Shown here: piece by piece, positions 49,824 through 60,091 of the stretch | Numbering within the stretch: position 1 is the stretch's first letter | How the letters are laid out: each line of letters starts with the position of its first letter | Assembly (NCBI GenBank): GCA_910584285.1 | Contig: CAJTYK010000001.1 | Coordinates: forward strand, 1 to 64,000 | From: an uncultured Oscillospiraceae bacterium | GTDB taxonomy: Bacteria; Bacillota; Clostridia; Oscillospirales; Oscillospiraceae | Direction: 5' to 3' | DNA: 64,000 nucleotides | Translations under genes and position numbers: made by a program | The notes under the pieces: generated by a model | Told to the model about the DNA's origin: nothing | Database searches by the model: none | The model's input: only the letters and a program-made list of their open reading frames with translations

Positions 49824-50504
49824 ATGCCTGATACAATGGAATATCTGCTGCGGCTGGCCTTGGCCGCCGTCTGCGGCGGCGCCATCGGCCTGGAGCGGGA
49901 GATCCGCCTCAAGGAGGCCGGGGTGCGCACCCACCTGATCGTGTGCTTCGCCTCCTGCATGATGATGCTGGTGTCCAAATACGGCTTTTATGATATGCTG
50001 GAGTTCGCCGCCGCCCACAGCTATGACACCATGAAGCTGGATCCCAGCCGGATCGCCGCCGGACTGGTCACCGCCATCGGCTTTTTAGGCGCGGGCACCA
50101 TCTTCGCCCGCAACCGGGTGGTCACCGGCCTGACGACCGCTGCGGGTCTGTGGGCCACGGTGGGCATTGGCATGACCCTGGGCGCGGGTATGTACCTGAT
50201 CAGCCTGTTCGGCACCGGCTTCATCGTGGTGGTGCAGGCCATCCTCCACCGGGATCACGTGCTGGTAGGCCACGTGGCGGCGGTCGTCTCTGTCCAGCTC
50301 AGCGGCGAGCCGGACGCTCTGGAGCGCCTCCAGCAGGCCCTGGAGGGGCTGAAGCTGAAGCCCTCCGGCTGCAAGTATGAGCGGAAGGAGGACGGCATAT
50401 CCGCCACCCTCCACTTCGACCGCCTGCCCTGCCCTGTGGGAGAATTGGGCGGACTGCTGGCCCCGCTGATGGCGGAGCCCTACATCAAGTCCCTGCGCTG
50501 GTAG
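49824..50504 (+). CDS. MgtC/SapB family membrane protein
   Basis: A 226-aa protein. Five hydrophobic helices in the first 140 residues contain the MgtC signature GGAIGLERE (about 18-26), GVRTHLIVC, and [13 protein letters not shown]. It ends with an ACT-like cytoplasmic domain (about 150-226). MgtC proteins are linked to growth in low Mg2+ and membrane-potential control, not Mg transport itself. The ATG at 49824 follows GGGGGAAG. The sigma-54 activator gene follows after 19 nt, perhaps by chance. Confidence 0.9.
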   Translation: MPDTMEYLLRLALAAVCGGAIGLEREIRLKEAGVRTHLIVCFASCMMMLVSKYGFYDMLEFAAAHSYDTMKLDPSRIAAGLVTAIGFLGAGTIFARNRVVTGLTTAAGLWATVGIGMTLGAGMYLISLFGTGFIVVVQAILHRDHVLVGHVAAVVSVQLSGEPDALERLQQALEGLKLKPSGCKYERKEDGISATLHFDRLPCPVGELGGLLAPLMAEPYIKSLRW

Positions 50505-50523
50505 GGCGGGAGGGAGTAGTTTC

Positions 50524-51924
<1,401 letters not shown>

Positions 51925-52052
51925 CTTCACCACTCCGGTGCATTTTTTCACCAGATGTCAATTCCCTGGTCAGCCGTTTTTCTATTCCCCTGCGCCCAGA
52001 TTTTCTCGGCACTTCTGCCCGGTGAGGGCTCCGCGCCAAGTCTTCCCCCATC
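51925..52052. promoter_or_regulatory. Candidate upstream activator sites for the sigma-54 promoter
   Basis: GGTG/CACC half-sites recur here (CACC-ACTCC-GGTG at about 51930-51942, then GGTGCATTTTTTCACC overlapping it), 220-250 nt before the -24/-12 promoter, a usual distance for enhancer-binding-protein sites. Assignment is by position and symmetry only. Confidence 0.35.
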
Positions 52053-52088
52053 AGCAGGCGGTGAAAAATTTCACCGCCTGCTTTTTTT
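52053..52088 (+). terminator. Terminator of the sigma-54 activator gene
   Basis: A perfect 14-bp stem, AGCAGGCGGTGAAA (52053-52066) with TTTCACCGCCTGCT (52069-52082), directly followed by TTTTTT. Confidence 0.92.
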
Positions 52089-52168
52089 GTGCCGTCTCCT
52101 GTTCTCCGGCCGTGGGGCGGAGCCCTTGTCCCCCAGGGCCTCCGGACTTTTTTCCTCCAATGCTCAGG

Positions 52169-52184
52169 TTGGCACGAACCTTGC
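52169..52184 (+). promoter_or_regulatory. Sigma-54 (-24/-12) promoter
   Basis: TTGGCAC (52169-52175), 5 nt, TTGC (52181-52184): an exact match to TGGCAC-N5-TTGC with the invariant GG and GC correctly spaced. It lies 60 nt before the beta-keto acid cleavage enzyme gene. Confidence 0.93.
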
Positions 52185-52246
52185 GATGATTAGAACAGTA
52201 CAAAGGGCGGCTCGCCCAAATTCTCGAAAGGATGAGGTGTATTTCC

Positions 52247-53086
52247 ATGACCAAAACCATCATCACCGTGGCCACCACCGGCGCGTGGCCCAAAAAGGAG
52301 AACAACCCCAACGTCCCCATGACCCCCGCCGAGATCGCGGAGGACGTCTACGCCTGCTGGAAGGCGGGCGCCGCCGTGGCCCATCTCCACATGCGGGACG
52401 ACAACGGCAACGGCACCATGAGCGCTGACAAGTTCCGTGAAACCGTGGAGCTGCTGCGCAAGAACCACCCCGACTGCGACATCATCCTCAACCTCACCAC
52501 CTCCGGCGACCTGAACGCCACCGACGAGACCCGCCAGCTCCACCTGAAGGAGCTGCGCCCCGAGATGGGCTCCTATGACTGCGGCTCCATGAACTGGCTG
52601 CACACCAGCCTGTTCCTCAACCACCCCAAATTCCTGGAGGAGCTGGGCAAGAATATGCAGGAGTGGGGCGTGAAGCCCGAGATCGAGGCCTTTGACCCCG
52701 GCATGATCGCCAACGCCGCCTACTACCTGAAAAAGGGCGTGCTCAAGGCCCCCCTCCACTTCCAATTCTGCATGGGCTGCGCCAACGGCATCCCCGGCAG
52801 CCTGAAGAACCTGGTGTTCATGAAGGAGACCATGGAGCAGCTGTGCCCCGGCTCCACCTGGAGCTGCTTTGGCGTGGGCCACTCCGCCATGGAGATGCTG
52901 TACGGCGCCATCGCCCTGGGCGGCCACGTCCGGGTGGGCATGGAGGACAACGTGATGTATTCCAAGGGCGTGCTGGCCGACTGCAACGCCCAGTTCGTGG
53001 AGCGAGCCGTCCGGGTCAGCCGGGAGTTCGGCCGCGAGATCGCCACTCCCGACGAGGCCCGGGAGATCCTGGGGCTGAAGAAATGA
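52247..53086 (+). CDS. Beta-keto acid cleavage enzyme (BKACE, DUF849)
   Basis: A 279-aa Zn-dependent TIM-barrel enzyme. Members exchange the acyl part of a beta-keto acid with acetyl-CoA, giving acetoacetate and a new acyl-CoA. The zinc ligands His46 and His48 (HLHMRDD) and Glu233 (GMEDN) are present, and GxGHSAME is near 210. In the lysine-fermentation enzyme Kce, residue 14 is a glutamate that holds the substrate amino group (TGAE). Here the aligned residue is Trp (TGAW), so the substrate is probably not 3-keto-5-aminohexanoate. No lysine aminomutase genes are nearby. GAGGTG is 7 nt before the ATG at 52247. First gene of the sigma-54 operon. Confidence 0.88.
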   Translation: MTKTIITVATTGAWPKKENNPNVPMTPAEIAEDVYACWKAGAAVAHLHMRDDNGNGTMSADKFRETVELLRKNHPDCDIILNLTTSGDLNATDETRQLHLKELRPEMGSYDCGSMNWLHTSLFLNHPKFLEELGKNMQEWGVKPEIEAFDPGMIANAAYYLKKGVLKAPLHFQFCMGCANGIPGSLKNLVFMKETMEQLCPGSTWSCFGVGHSAMEMLYGAIALGGHVRVGMEDNVMYSKGVLADCNAQFVERAVRVSREFGREIATPDEAREILGLKK

Positions 53087-53274
53087 GCTGGGGCTCCGGC
53101 TTTTTCTACTATCACTGTCCGGACTGCGGGAAAAAGTTCAAGTACGCCGTGGAGGACATCCCCGACTTTGGGGATCGCTTCGGCGCCTGCCCGGACTGCG
53201 GCGCGGCGGGGCAGTACGAGCAGGACGGCCCCCGCATCCCCCAGGATTTGGAGTATTTTGAGGTAGAGCGATAA
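53083..53274 (+). CDS. Small zinc-ribbon protein
   Basis: A 63-aa protein, MSWGSGFFYYHCPDCGKKFKY at the start, with a second CPDC (ACPDCGAAGQY). The two CxxC knuckles make a rubredoxin/zinc-ribbon fold. It overlaps the cleavage enzyme by ATGA, so it is coupled to it and lies between the two enzymes of the cassette. FmdB-like regulators and electron-transfer proteins share this shape; its role is unknown. Confidence 0.8.
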   Translation: MSWGSGFFYYHCPDCGKKFKYAVEDIPDFGDRFGACPDCGAAGQYEQDGPRIPQDLEYFEVER

Positions 53275-53325
53275 TGAACGCGTGACAGCGGGCCGAGGCC
53301 CGCTGATGGAAAGGAGCGCCAACCC

Positions 53326-54252
53326 ATGGAAATCAAGAATATCCTGATCTGTGGCGGCGGCATGATGGGCAAGAACATCGCCTTCGTGTTCGCCTCCAAC
53401 CCGGACTACCAGATCGGCGTGTACGACCTGTACCCCACCGACGTGTACGCCGGCATCCGCACCAACACCAAGCAGCTGGTGGAGCACGGCGTCCTTACCG
53501 AGGCCGACGTGGAGGAGCGGCTGAGCCGGATCGCCTTCACCACCGATCTGGACAGCGAGCTGGTGTCCAAGGCCGACCTGGTGATCGAGGCCGTGTTCGA
53601 GGACATGGACATCAAGCGGGACACCTTCGCCAAGCTGGAGGCCCGCTGCCGCCCGGACACCATTTTCTGCACCAATTCCTCCGTCATGAGCCCCTCCGAG
53701 ATCAGCCGGGATCTGAAGCACCGGGAGCGCTTCGTGGGCACCCACTTCTGGAATCCTGGCCACCTGATCCCCCTGGTAGAGGTGGTCAAGTCCGACGCCT
53801 CCAGCGACGAGGTGGCCCAGATTGTCATGGACGTGCTGGCCAGCGTGGGCAAGGAACCGGTGCTGTGCAAGAAGGACGTCCCCGGCTTCATCGCCAACCG
53901 GATGCAGCACGCTTTGTGGCGTGAGGCCATCTCCATCGTGGAGCGGGGCATCGCCGACGCCGAGACCGTGGACAAGGCCGTGAAGTACGCCTTCGGCCTG
54001 CGCCTGCCCCAGCTGGGCCCCATCACCAACTCCGACATGGTGGGCACCCAGCTGACCTACAACATCCACGACTACATCCTCAAGGACCTGGAGGACTCCC
54101 ACGAGCCCTCCCCCCTGCTCAAGCAGATGCTGGACGAGGGCAAGCTGGGCTTCAAGTCCGGCGAGGGCTTCATGAAGTGGACCCCCGAGCAGATCGCCAA
54201 GGAGAACGCCGACCTGAACGAGTACCTGATCCGGATGCTGTACGGCAAGTGA
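53326..54252 (+). CDS. 3-hydroxyacyl-CoA-dehydrogenase-like enzyme of the sigma-54 operon
   Basis: A 308-aa NAD-dependent dehydrogenase. The Rossmann loop CGGGMMGKNIAF lies near residue 9. EAVFEDMDIKRDTFAKLEA, TNSSVMSPSEI, GTHFWNPGHLIPLVEVV with the catalytic His, and DVPGFIANRMQHAL follow, as in Hbd/carnitine dehydrogenase relatives. It is expected to oxidise a 3-hydroxy acid (or its CoA ester) to the beta-keto acid used by the upstream BKACE. AAAGGAGCG precedes the ATG; a terminator follows. Substrate unknown. Confidence 0.88.
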   Translation: MEIKNILICGGGMMGKNIAFVFASNPDYQIGVYDLYPTDVYAGIRTNTKQLVEHGVLTEADVEERLSRIAFTTDLDSELVSKADLVIEAVFEDMDIKRDTFAKLEARCRPDTIFCTNSSVMSPSEISRDLKHRERFVGTHFWNPGHLIPLVEVVKSDASSDEVAQIVMDVLASVGKEPVLCKKDVPGFIANRMQHALWREAISIVERGIADAETVDKAVKYAFGLRLPQLGPITNSDMVGTQLTYNIHDYILKDLEDSHEPSPLLKQMLDEGKLGFKSGEGFMKWTPEQIAKENADLNEYLIRMLYGK

Positions 54253-54275
54253 TCCGGTTCCCCTGTGTGCTGAAC

Positions 54276-54314
54276 AACCGCCGGACGGTGTTTGCCGTCC
54301 GGCGGTTTCTTTTG
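54276..54314 (+). terminator. Terminator of the sigma-54 operon
   Basis: AACCGCCGGACGG (54276-54288) pairs perfectly with CCGTCCGGCGGTT (54295-54307), followed by TCTTTT. Confidence 0.92.
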
Positions 54315-54335
54315 GATTTCTTAACAAATAGGCTC

Positions 54336-54364
54336 TTGCGCTCAAGGGGCGGACGCTATATAAT
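54336..54364 (+). promoter_or_regulatory. Promoter of the surface-glycan genes
   Basis: TTGCGC (54336-54341), a 17-bp spacer and TATAAT (54359-54364), 33 nt before the glycosyltransferase start. Confidence 0.75.
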
Positions 54365-54397
54365 ACTAAAAGCCTGTGCAAAAAAGGAGGCGGACAA

Positions 54398-55423
54398 ATG
54401 CCCGTCATTTCAGTGATCGTGCCTGTCTATCAGGCGGAAGCCTTCCTGCACACCTGCGTCAGCTCCGTGTTGGGCCAGACCTTCCGGGAGCTGGAGCTCA
54501 TCCTGGTGGACGACGGTTCCACCGACGGCAGCGGCGCCCTGTGCGATCAGGCGGCCCGGGAGGACGACCGGGTACGGGTCATCCACAAGGAAAACGGCGG
54601 GGTGAGCCGCGCCCGCAACGACGGCATTTCCGCCGCCCAGGGGGAGTACATCGCCTTCTGCGACGCGGACGACTCCTTCCAGCCCGAGCTGCTGGAGACG
54701 CTGTACGCCGCGCTGACCCAGGCCGGGGCGGACACCGCCGGGTGCGGACACCGCCTGCTCTGGCCCGACGGGCGGACGGAGGACTGCGCCGGTGTGCTCC
54801 CCGCCGGGGTGTACGGCCCGTCGGAGCTGCGGGAGGGCATCGTCAAGCCCCTGCTGGGCCAGCGGCTGGACTTCGGCCAGGGGGTGCTCAACGGCTTTAT
54901 CTTCCGCTTTTTGTTCCGCCGGGAGATCATTCAACACAACCACATCGAATTCGAGGGGGCCTATCTGGAGGACGAGCTGTTTCTGATGGAATATTTCCTC
55001 CACGCCCAGAAGCTGGCTATGGTGGACAAGCCCCTCTACCTCTATTTGCAAAACCCCGCCTCGGTGACCCGCCGCTATTTGCCCCGCTACCGGGAGGAAT
55101 TCCAGCGATTTCTGGAGCGCAAGCGGGCGCTGGTTCAGCGGTACGGGCTGGACGGCCTGTGCCCAGGCTGGGCGGACAACACCTGCTGGGCGGGCCTGCT
55201 CATCGCCGTGGGCAACGAGTTCGCCCCCGGCAACTCCAAATCCATGGGGGAAAAGTCCGCCTATGTCAAGGAGCTGTGCTCCGCGCCGGAGTTCGCCCGG
55301 GCCATGGCAAACCTGAAACCCAACGGGCTGGCGGGCAACAAGGGGCTGGTGGCGAAGCTGCTGCTGGGCAGACACTTCACCCTGCTGGCCCTGCTCTACC
55401 GAATCAAAAACCGAGGGAAGTGA
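54398..55423 (+). CDS. Family 2 glycosyltransferase
   Basis: A 341-aa GT-A transferase. ISVIVPVYQAEAFL near the start, LVDDGSTDGSG near 36-46, GVSRARNDGI and the DxD-type CDADDSF near 86-92 are typical of GT2 enzymes making polysaccharide or glycolipid repeats. No membrane helices. AAAGGAGG precedes the ATG. It is followed within 4 nt by an O-antigen-ligase-like gene, so it likely works on the same surface glycan. Donor and acceptor unknown. Confidence 0.92.
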   Translation: MPVISVIVPVYQAEAFLHTCVSSVLGQTFRELELILVDDGSTDGSGALCDQAAREDDRVRVIHKENGGVSRARNDGISAAQGEYIAFCDADDSFQPELLETLYAALTQAGADTAGCGHRLLWPDGRTEDCAGVLPAGVYGPSELREGIVKPLLGQRLDFGQGVLNGFIFRFLFRREIIQHNHIEFEGAYLEDELFLMEYFLHAQKLAMVDKPLYLYLQNPASVTRRYLPRYREEFQRFLERKRALVQRYGLDGLCPGWADNTCWAGLLIAVGNEFAPGNSKSMGEKSAYVKELCSAPEFARAMANLKPNGLAGNKGLVAKLLLGRHFTLLALLYRIKNRGK

Positions 55424-55427
55424 TTCC

Positions 55428-56987
55428 ATGCACCTGATCCAAGGCAGCGCAGTCTGCCAGTTCTTTGTTCTGCTGTGGAGCGCGCTGCAGGGGCTGTACG
55501 ACAAAAGCCTGCTGGCCCAGGGCTTCCGGGCCATCACCGCCTGGTGGAAGCGCTGGTGGCACGGCAGCGCCCTGGCCCACTTCTTTTTTGAGAAGGAGGG
55601 CGTGCTCCCCCGCTCCTGGCGGGACAGCCGGCTGTGCCGGGGGCTGAACCTGCTGATCAACCTGCCCGCCGCCCTGCTCCACTGGCTCTATCAAAAGTTC
55701 CGCCCGGTGTGGGACGACAGCTTTGCCGCCCGCCTGGCCTTTGGCCTGGGGGAGCAGGTTCCCGCCGCCACGGGCTGGCTCATGCTGGCCATCATGATCA
55801 TCCCCTATGAGCAGTGGAACAACGCCTACGCCCTGATGGCCTATATCCTGGCCGCCCTGCTCACTCTGGCGGGCGGAATGCGCCGCCGGAGCCTCAGGCT
55901 GGACGTGGGGCCGGTGGGGCCATATATTGTGTGTTTCTTCGTGGCGGTGTGCCTGTCCTGGCCGCTGTCCCTGTTCCCCGCCCTCTCCGCCCGCTATCTG
56001 TTCTACCACGTCACCTGCATCCTGTGCGTGCTGGTGGTAACGGCCACGGTGGAGACGGAGGATCAGCTGGTTCGTCTGGCGGGCTTTGGCTGTCTGGGCA
56101 TGGCCGTCGCCTCGGTGGAGGGCATCCTCCAGCGGGTGGGCGGCTTGGAGGTCAGTCGGGCCTTTGTGGACGTGTCCCTGAACTCCGACCTGCCCAGCCG
56201 GATCTACTCCGCCTATGAGAACCCCAACGCCTTCGCCGAGGTGCTGGTGTTCCTCATCCCCGTGGCCGTGGGGCTCCTGCTGGGGGCCCGCTCCCCCTGG
56301 TGGAAGCTGGTGGGGCTGGTCAGTGCCGCCCTGGGCTCCCTGGCCCTGGTGATGACCTACTCCCGGGCCAGTTGGGTGGCCTTCGCGGTGGCCGCTGTGG
56401 TCTTTGTGTTCCTGTGGAACCGGAAGCTGCTGCCCCTCTTTTTGGGGCTGGCGCTGGCCTGCATCCCCCTCCTGCCCAGCCATGTGTTCAACCGGCTGCT
56501 GACAATCTTCAACAGCGGCAGCGACACCTCCGCTACCAGCCGCATCTACCTGTGGGAGGCCGCCATCGACGTGCTGCGGCACAGCCCCATCACCGGGGCG
56601 GGCCTGGGCGGGGACGCGGCCCGAGGTGCAGTCTGGGAATTTGGCTCCTTCCACGGCACCCGGGGTAGCTTCACCCACGCCCACAATATGTACCTCCAGC
56701 TCTGGCTGGAGCACGGCCTGCTGGGCGTAGTCACCTTCGTTCTGGCCTCCTATAATGCAATCAAACGAGGGGCTAAGGCCGCCGCCCTGCCCAGCTGTCC
56801 CCCGCAGGCCCGGCTCATCATCATCGGCGTCGCCGCCGGAATGCTGGGCAGCCTGGTGGGCGGCATGGCGGACTATCTGTTTACCTACCCGCGGGTCATG
56901 CTGATCTTCTGGTTTACGGTGTCCCTGCTGCTGGCCGGCGTCCGGATGGCCGGACAGCACCGGCCCTCCCCCGCGGTCCGCGCCTGA
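55428..56987 (+). CDS. O-antigen ligase/polymerase-like membrane protein (Wzy/WaaL family)
   Basis: A 519-aa protein with roughly ten to eleven membrane helices. The family's large loop contains YSAYENPNAFAEVLVFLIPVAVG, TYSRASWVAFA, LWEAAIDVLRHSPITGAGLGGDAARG and the invariant-like FTHAHNMYLQLWLEHGLLG, where the His/Asn region is essential in Wzy/WaaL proteins. It should polymerise or transfer surface glycan chains. The first 90 residues are a poorly conserved cytoplasmic start. It overlaps neither neighbour but is within 4 nt of the GT2 gene. Confidence 0.88.
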   Translation: MHLIQGSAVCQFFVLLWSALQGLYDKSLLAQGFRAITAWWKRWWHGSALAHFFFEKEGVLPRSWRDSRLCRGLNLLINLPAALLHWLYQKFRPVWDDSFAARLAFGLGEQVPAATGWLMLAIMIIPYEQWNNAYALMAYILAALLTLAGGMRRRSLRLDVGPVGPYIVCFFVAVCLSWPLSLFPALSARYLFYHVTCILCVLVVTATVETEDQLVRLAGFGCLGMAVASVEGILQRVGGLEVSRAFVDVSLNSDLPSRIYSAYENPNAFAEVLVFLIPVAVGLLLGARSPWWKLVGLVSAALGSLALVMTYSRASWVAFAVAAVVFVFLWNRKLLPLFLGLALACIPLLPSHVFNRLLTIFNSGSDTSATSRIYLWEAAIDVLRHSPITGAGLGGDAARGAVWEFGSFHGTRGSFTHAHNMYLQLWLEHGLLGVVTFVLASYNAIKRGAKAAALPSCPPQARLIIIGVAAGMLGSLVGGMADYLFTYPRVMLIFWFTVSLLLAGVRMAGQHRPSPAVRA

Positions 56988-57028
56988 GGCGTGGAAATAC
57001 TATATAGGAAAAAGGAAGGGGTATCCCC

Positions 57029-57565
57029 ATGAAAGTGATCGACGAAAAAGGCCGCCTGTTCGGCAAACTGAATGTGATCGACCTGCTGGCCCTGCTGCTG
57101 GTGGCCGCAGTGGCGGTGCTGCTGGTGGTCAGGATGGCCAAGGGCCGGAGCACCGGCCTGCCCACCAGCGACAAGGATCCCGTCACAATCGTATACACCG
57201 TCACCGTCCCCAACGTCCAGCCTGAATCCTACGAGGTGGTTCGCCGCTTTGTGGATAAGGCTGCGGGCAAAACAGATCAGCTCATGACCGGCACCCAGCT
57301 GCTCAGCGGCTATGTGACTGACTGTGTGGCCGTCCCCCACATCAGCTACACCACCGACGCCAACGGCCAGGTCAGCGCGGTTCCCTCCTCAGGGGAGGAC
57401 AAACGGCTGGATCTCACCTTCACCCTGGAGGCCACGGTTACCAACACTGTCACCAACGCCGTGGGCAGCCAGGAGGTTCGGGTGGGCAACAGCCAGTACG
57501 TCAAGACCGCCCACTTCGATTTCTATGGCACCATCCTGGACGCCCGGTGGAGCTATGAGCAGTAA
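57029..57565 (+). CDS. DUF4330 membrane-anchored protein
   Basis: A 178-aa protein with MKVIDEKGRLFGKLNVIDLLALLLVAAVA-type N-terminus, the DUF4330 signature, one transmembrane helix (about 18-38) and a beta-rich outer domain. It usually accompanies polysaccharide genes. It follows the ligase gene by 41 nt with AAGGAAGGGG as ribosome site. Function unknown; the context suggests a part in glycan export or ligation. Confidence 0.85.
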   Translation: MKVIDEKGRLFGKLNVIDLLALLLVAAVAVLLVVRMAKGRSTGLPTSDKDPVTIVYTVTVPNVQPESYEVVRRFVDKAAGKTDQLMTGTQLLSGYVTDCVAVPHISYTTDANGQVSAVPSSGEDKRLDLTFTLEATVTNTVTNAVGSQEVRVGNSQYVKTAHFDFYGTILDARWSYEQ

Positions 57566-57585
57566 AGCTCCGCACTCCGTCAAAT

Positions 57586-57636
57586 AAAAAGCAGCGGCCT
57601 CCCATCCGGACATCCGGCGGGAGGCCGCTGCTTTTT
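57586..57636. terminator. Bidirectional terminator between DUF4330 gene and tgt
   Basis: An 18-bp perfect stem, 57586-57603 with 57619-57636, with AAAAAG at one end and CTTTTT at the other, between converging genes. Confidence 0.93.
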
Positions 57637-57660
57637 CTCTTGTGCCCTGCGCCCGGGCCC

Positions 57661-58794
57661 TCAGTCCGCCCGGCCCGCCAGCTTCTCCGAATATTCCGCC
57701 CGGAAGGCGGCAAACTGCCCCGCGTCCAGGGCCTCCCGGATCCGCCGGGCCAGCTCGTTGTAAAAATACAGGTTGTGCATCACCGCCAGCCGCATGGCCA
57801 GCATCTCCCCCGCCACAAACAGATGGCGCAGGTAGGCCCGAGAGAAGTTCCGGCACACCGGGCAGTCGCAGTGGAGGTCGATGGGCCGCTCGTCCAGCTT
57901 AAACCGCTCATTTTTCAGGTTCAGCGACCCCTCCCAGGTGAACAGCTTGCCGTGGCGGGCATTCCGGGCGGGCATGACGCAGTCGAAGAAGTCCACCCCT
58001 CGAGCCACCGCCTCGATGATGTTGGACGGCGTGCCCACCCCCATGAGATACCGGGGCTTGTCCGCGGGCATATGGGGCTCCACCGCCTCAATGATCTGAT
58101 ACATCACCTCGGTGGGCTCCCCCACTGCCAGCCCGCCGATGGCGTAGCCGCCGCAGTCGATCTTAGCCGTCTCCTTCATGTGCCACACCCGCAGATCCTC
58201 GTAGGTGGCCCCCTGATTGATGCCGAACAGCACCTGCCCCGGGTTCACGCAGTCCGGCAGGGCGCACAGGCGGTCGTGCTCCGCCTTGCACCGCTCCAGC
58301 CACCGCAGGGTGCGCTCACAGGATGCCTTGGCGTAGTCGTAGGGGGCGGGGTTTTCCACGCACTCGTCAAAGGCCATGGCCACGTCGCTGCCCAGGTTGG
58401 ACTGGATGGCCATGGACTCCTCGGGGCCCATGAAAATCCGCCTGCCGTCGATGTGGGAGGAGAAGGTGACCCCCTCCTCGGTGATCTTCCGCAGCCCCGC
58501 CAGAGAGAACACCTGGAAACCGCCGGAGTCGGTGAGCATGGGGCCATTCCAGCTCATGAATTTGTGGAGCCCCCCCAGTTGCCGCACTACGCCGTCACCA
58601 GGGCGCAGGTGGAGATGGTAGGTGTTGGACAGCTCGATCTGGCAGCCCAGCTCCTTCAAGTCCAGGGCGGACACCGCCCCCTTGATGGCCCCCTGGGTGC
58701 CCACGTTCATAAAGACCGGGGTCTGGGCCGTTCCATGGGGGCAGGTGAACTCCCCCCGGCGGGCGGCGCCCTCCGTTTTGATCACGCGAAACAT
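57661..58794 (-). CDS. tgt: Queuine tRNA-ribosyltransferase
   Basis: Swaps guanine 34 of GUN-anticodon tRNAs for preQ1. The 377-aa protein has the catalytic stretches DSGGFQVFSL near 91, GGYAIGGLAVGEP and the zinc site CDCPVC plus a later Cys/His (FSRAYLRHLF). GFQVF and MGVGTP are classical Tgt. AGGAG precedes the ATG at 58794. Last gene of the minus-strand queuosine unit with tfoX-C and queA. Confidence 0.96.
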   Translation of the reverse strand: MFRVIKTEGAARRGEFTCPHGTAQTPVFMNVGTQGAIKGAVSALDLKELGCQIELSNTYHLHLRPGDGVVRQLGGLHKFMSWNGPMLTDSGGFQVFSLAGLRKITEEGVTFSSHIDGRRIFMGPEESMAIQSNLGSDVAMAFDECVENPAPYDYAKASCERTLRWLERCKAEHDRLCALPDCVNPGQVLFGINQGATYEDLRVWHMKETAKIDCGGYAIGGLAVGEPTEVMYQIIEAVEPHMPADKPRYLMGVGTPSNIIEAVARGVDFFDCVMPARNARHGKLFTWEGSLNLKNERFKLDERPIDLHCDCPVCRNFSRAYLRHLFVAGEMLAMRLAVMHNLYFYNELARRIREALDAGQFAAFRAEYSEKLAGRAD

Positions 58795-58804
58795 ACGATT
58801 CTCC

Positions 58805-59059
58805 TCACAATCCCCGATACCAGGTTTTCAGCTCTGCCTTGCGCTCCGGCGGCAGCAGGCTCTTTTTGACCCCCTCCACCGCGCCGGCCAGCGCCTCCAA
58901 CTGATGGAGGCAGGCGGTGGGATCCACTTGGGCGCGGATGCGGACAAAGGCCTCCTCCGCTCCCAGCATCCGGAGCTCCTCCGGGGTGGTGATGCCGATC
59001 TTCTTCAGATTTTCCGCCAGCTTTGGGCCAATATTGGGCAGATCCGTCAGCTTTTCCAT
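58805..59059 (-). CDS. TfoX C-terminal domain protein
   Basis: An 84-aa protein consisting only of the TfoX_C helix-hairpin-helix domain: LTDLPNIGPKLAENLKKIGITTPEEL, then the short helical tail ending ELKTWYRGL. Full TfoX competence regulators are about 200 aa and carry an N-terminal domain missing here. Such short forms are common in Firmicutes and of unknown function. It lies between queA (9 nt) and tgt (10 nt) with AGGAGGAG before the ATG. Confidence 0.88.
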   Translation of the reverse strand: MEKLTDLPNIGPKLAENLKKIGITTPEELRMLGAEEAFVRIRAQVDPTACLHQLEALAGAVEGVKKSLLPPERKAELKTWYRGL

Positions 59060-59068
59060 AAGCTCCTC

Positions 59069-60091
59069 CTACGCGATAAACATGGCGTCCCCAAAGGAGA
59101 AAAAGCGGTACCGCTCCCGCACCGCCTCGGCGTAGGCCGCCAGCACCCGCTCCCGGCCCGCCAGGGCGGACACCAGCATGATCAGGGTGGACTCGGGCAG
59201 ATGGAAGTTGGTGATCAGGGCGTCCAGCACCTTGAAGCGGTAGCCAGGGTAGATGAAGATGCTCGTCCACCCCGCCGACGCCTTGAGGACGCCGTCCTCG
59301 TCCGCCCAGCTCTCGATGGTGCGGCAGGAGGTGGTGCCCACACAGATCACCCTGCCCCCTGCCCGTTTCGTCTCGTTGATCGTATCCGCCGTCTCCTGGG
59401 GAATCACGCAGTATTCCGAGTGCATCTCATGCTCGTCCAGGTTCTCCGCCTTCACCGGGCGGAAGGTGCCCAGCCCCACATGGAGGGTCACATAGCACAC
59501 CCTTACCCCCATGGCCTGCACCTGCTCCAGCAGCTCCTTTGTGAAGTGCAGCCCTGCCGTGGGGGCGGCGGCGGAGCCCACCACCTTGGAGTACACCGTC
59601 TGATACCGTTCCCCATCTTTTAGCTCCGCCTTGATGTAGGGGGGCAAGGGCATCTTGCCCAACCGCTCCAGCGTCTCCAGAAAAATCCCCTCATAGTCAA
59701 AGCGCACCAGCCGGTTGCCGCCCTCCAGCTCGCCTATGACCTCAGCGGACAGCTCGCCGTCCCCGAAGGTGACCTTCGCGCCGGGGCGCAGCTTCTTGCC
59801 CGGACGCACCAGGCACTCCCAGGTCTTGTCCCCCCGGTCGATGAGCAGCAGCACCTCACAGGCCCCGCCCCCCGCTCGCTTCCCGATGAGCCGGGCGGGC
59901 AGCACCCGGCTGTCGTTGAGCACCAGGCAGTCCCCGGGGCGCAGCAGGGTGGGCAGGTCGTAGAAGTGCAGGTGCCGGGTCTCCCCCGTGGCTTTGTCCA
60001 GCGTCAGCAGCCGGGAACCGTCCCGCCGCTCCAACGGGGTCTGGGCGATGAGCTCCGGAGGGAGGTCGAAATAAAAATCCGAGGTTTTCAC
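59069..60091 (-). CDS. queA: S-adenosylmethionine:tRNA ribosyltransferase-isomerase
   Basis: Builds epoxyqueuosine on tRNA after Tgt action. The 340-aa protein has [49 protein letters not shown] and [14 protein letters not shown], all QueA landmarks. The start is the GTG at 60091, with GGTGGG upstream; reading further upstream would run into the spoIID-like gene, which it overlaps by 4 nt (GTGA). The length equals the family norm. Confidence 0.94.
   Translation of the reverse strand: MKTSDFYFDLPPELIAQTPLERRDGSRLLTLDKATGETRHLHFYDLPTLLRPGDCLVLNDSRVLPARLIGKRAGGGACEVLLLIDRGDKTWECLVRPGKKLRPGAKVTFGDGELSAEVIGELEGGNRLVRFDYEGIFLETLERLGKMPLPPYIKAELKDGERYQTVYSKVVGSAAAPTAGLHFTKELLEQVQAMGVRVCYVTLHVGLGTFRPVKAENLDEHEMHSEYCVIPQETADTINETKRAGGRVICVGTTSCRTIESWADEDGVLKASAGWTSIFIYPGYRFKVLDALITNFHLPESTLIMLVSALAGRERVLAAYAEAVRERYRFFSFGDAMFIA

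Noticed and set aside
52247..54252. Reading the BKACE cassette as a complete lysine-to-butyrate pathway
   Set aside because: No lysine 2,3- or beta-lysine 5,6-aminomutase, no kamD/E, kdd or kal genes here, and the substrate-binding Glu14 of Kce is Trp in this protein.
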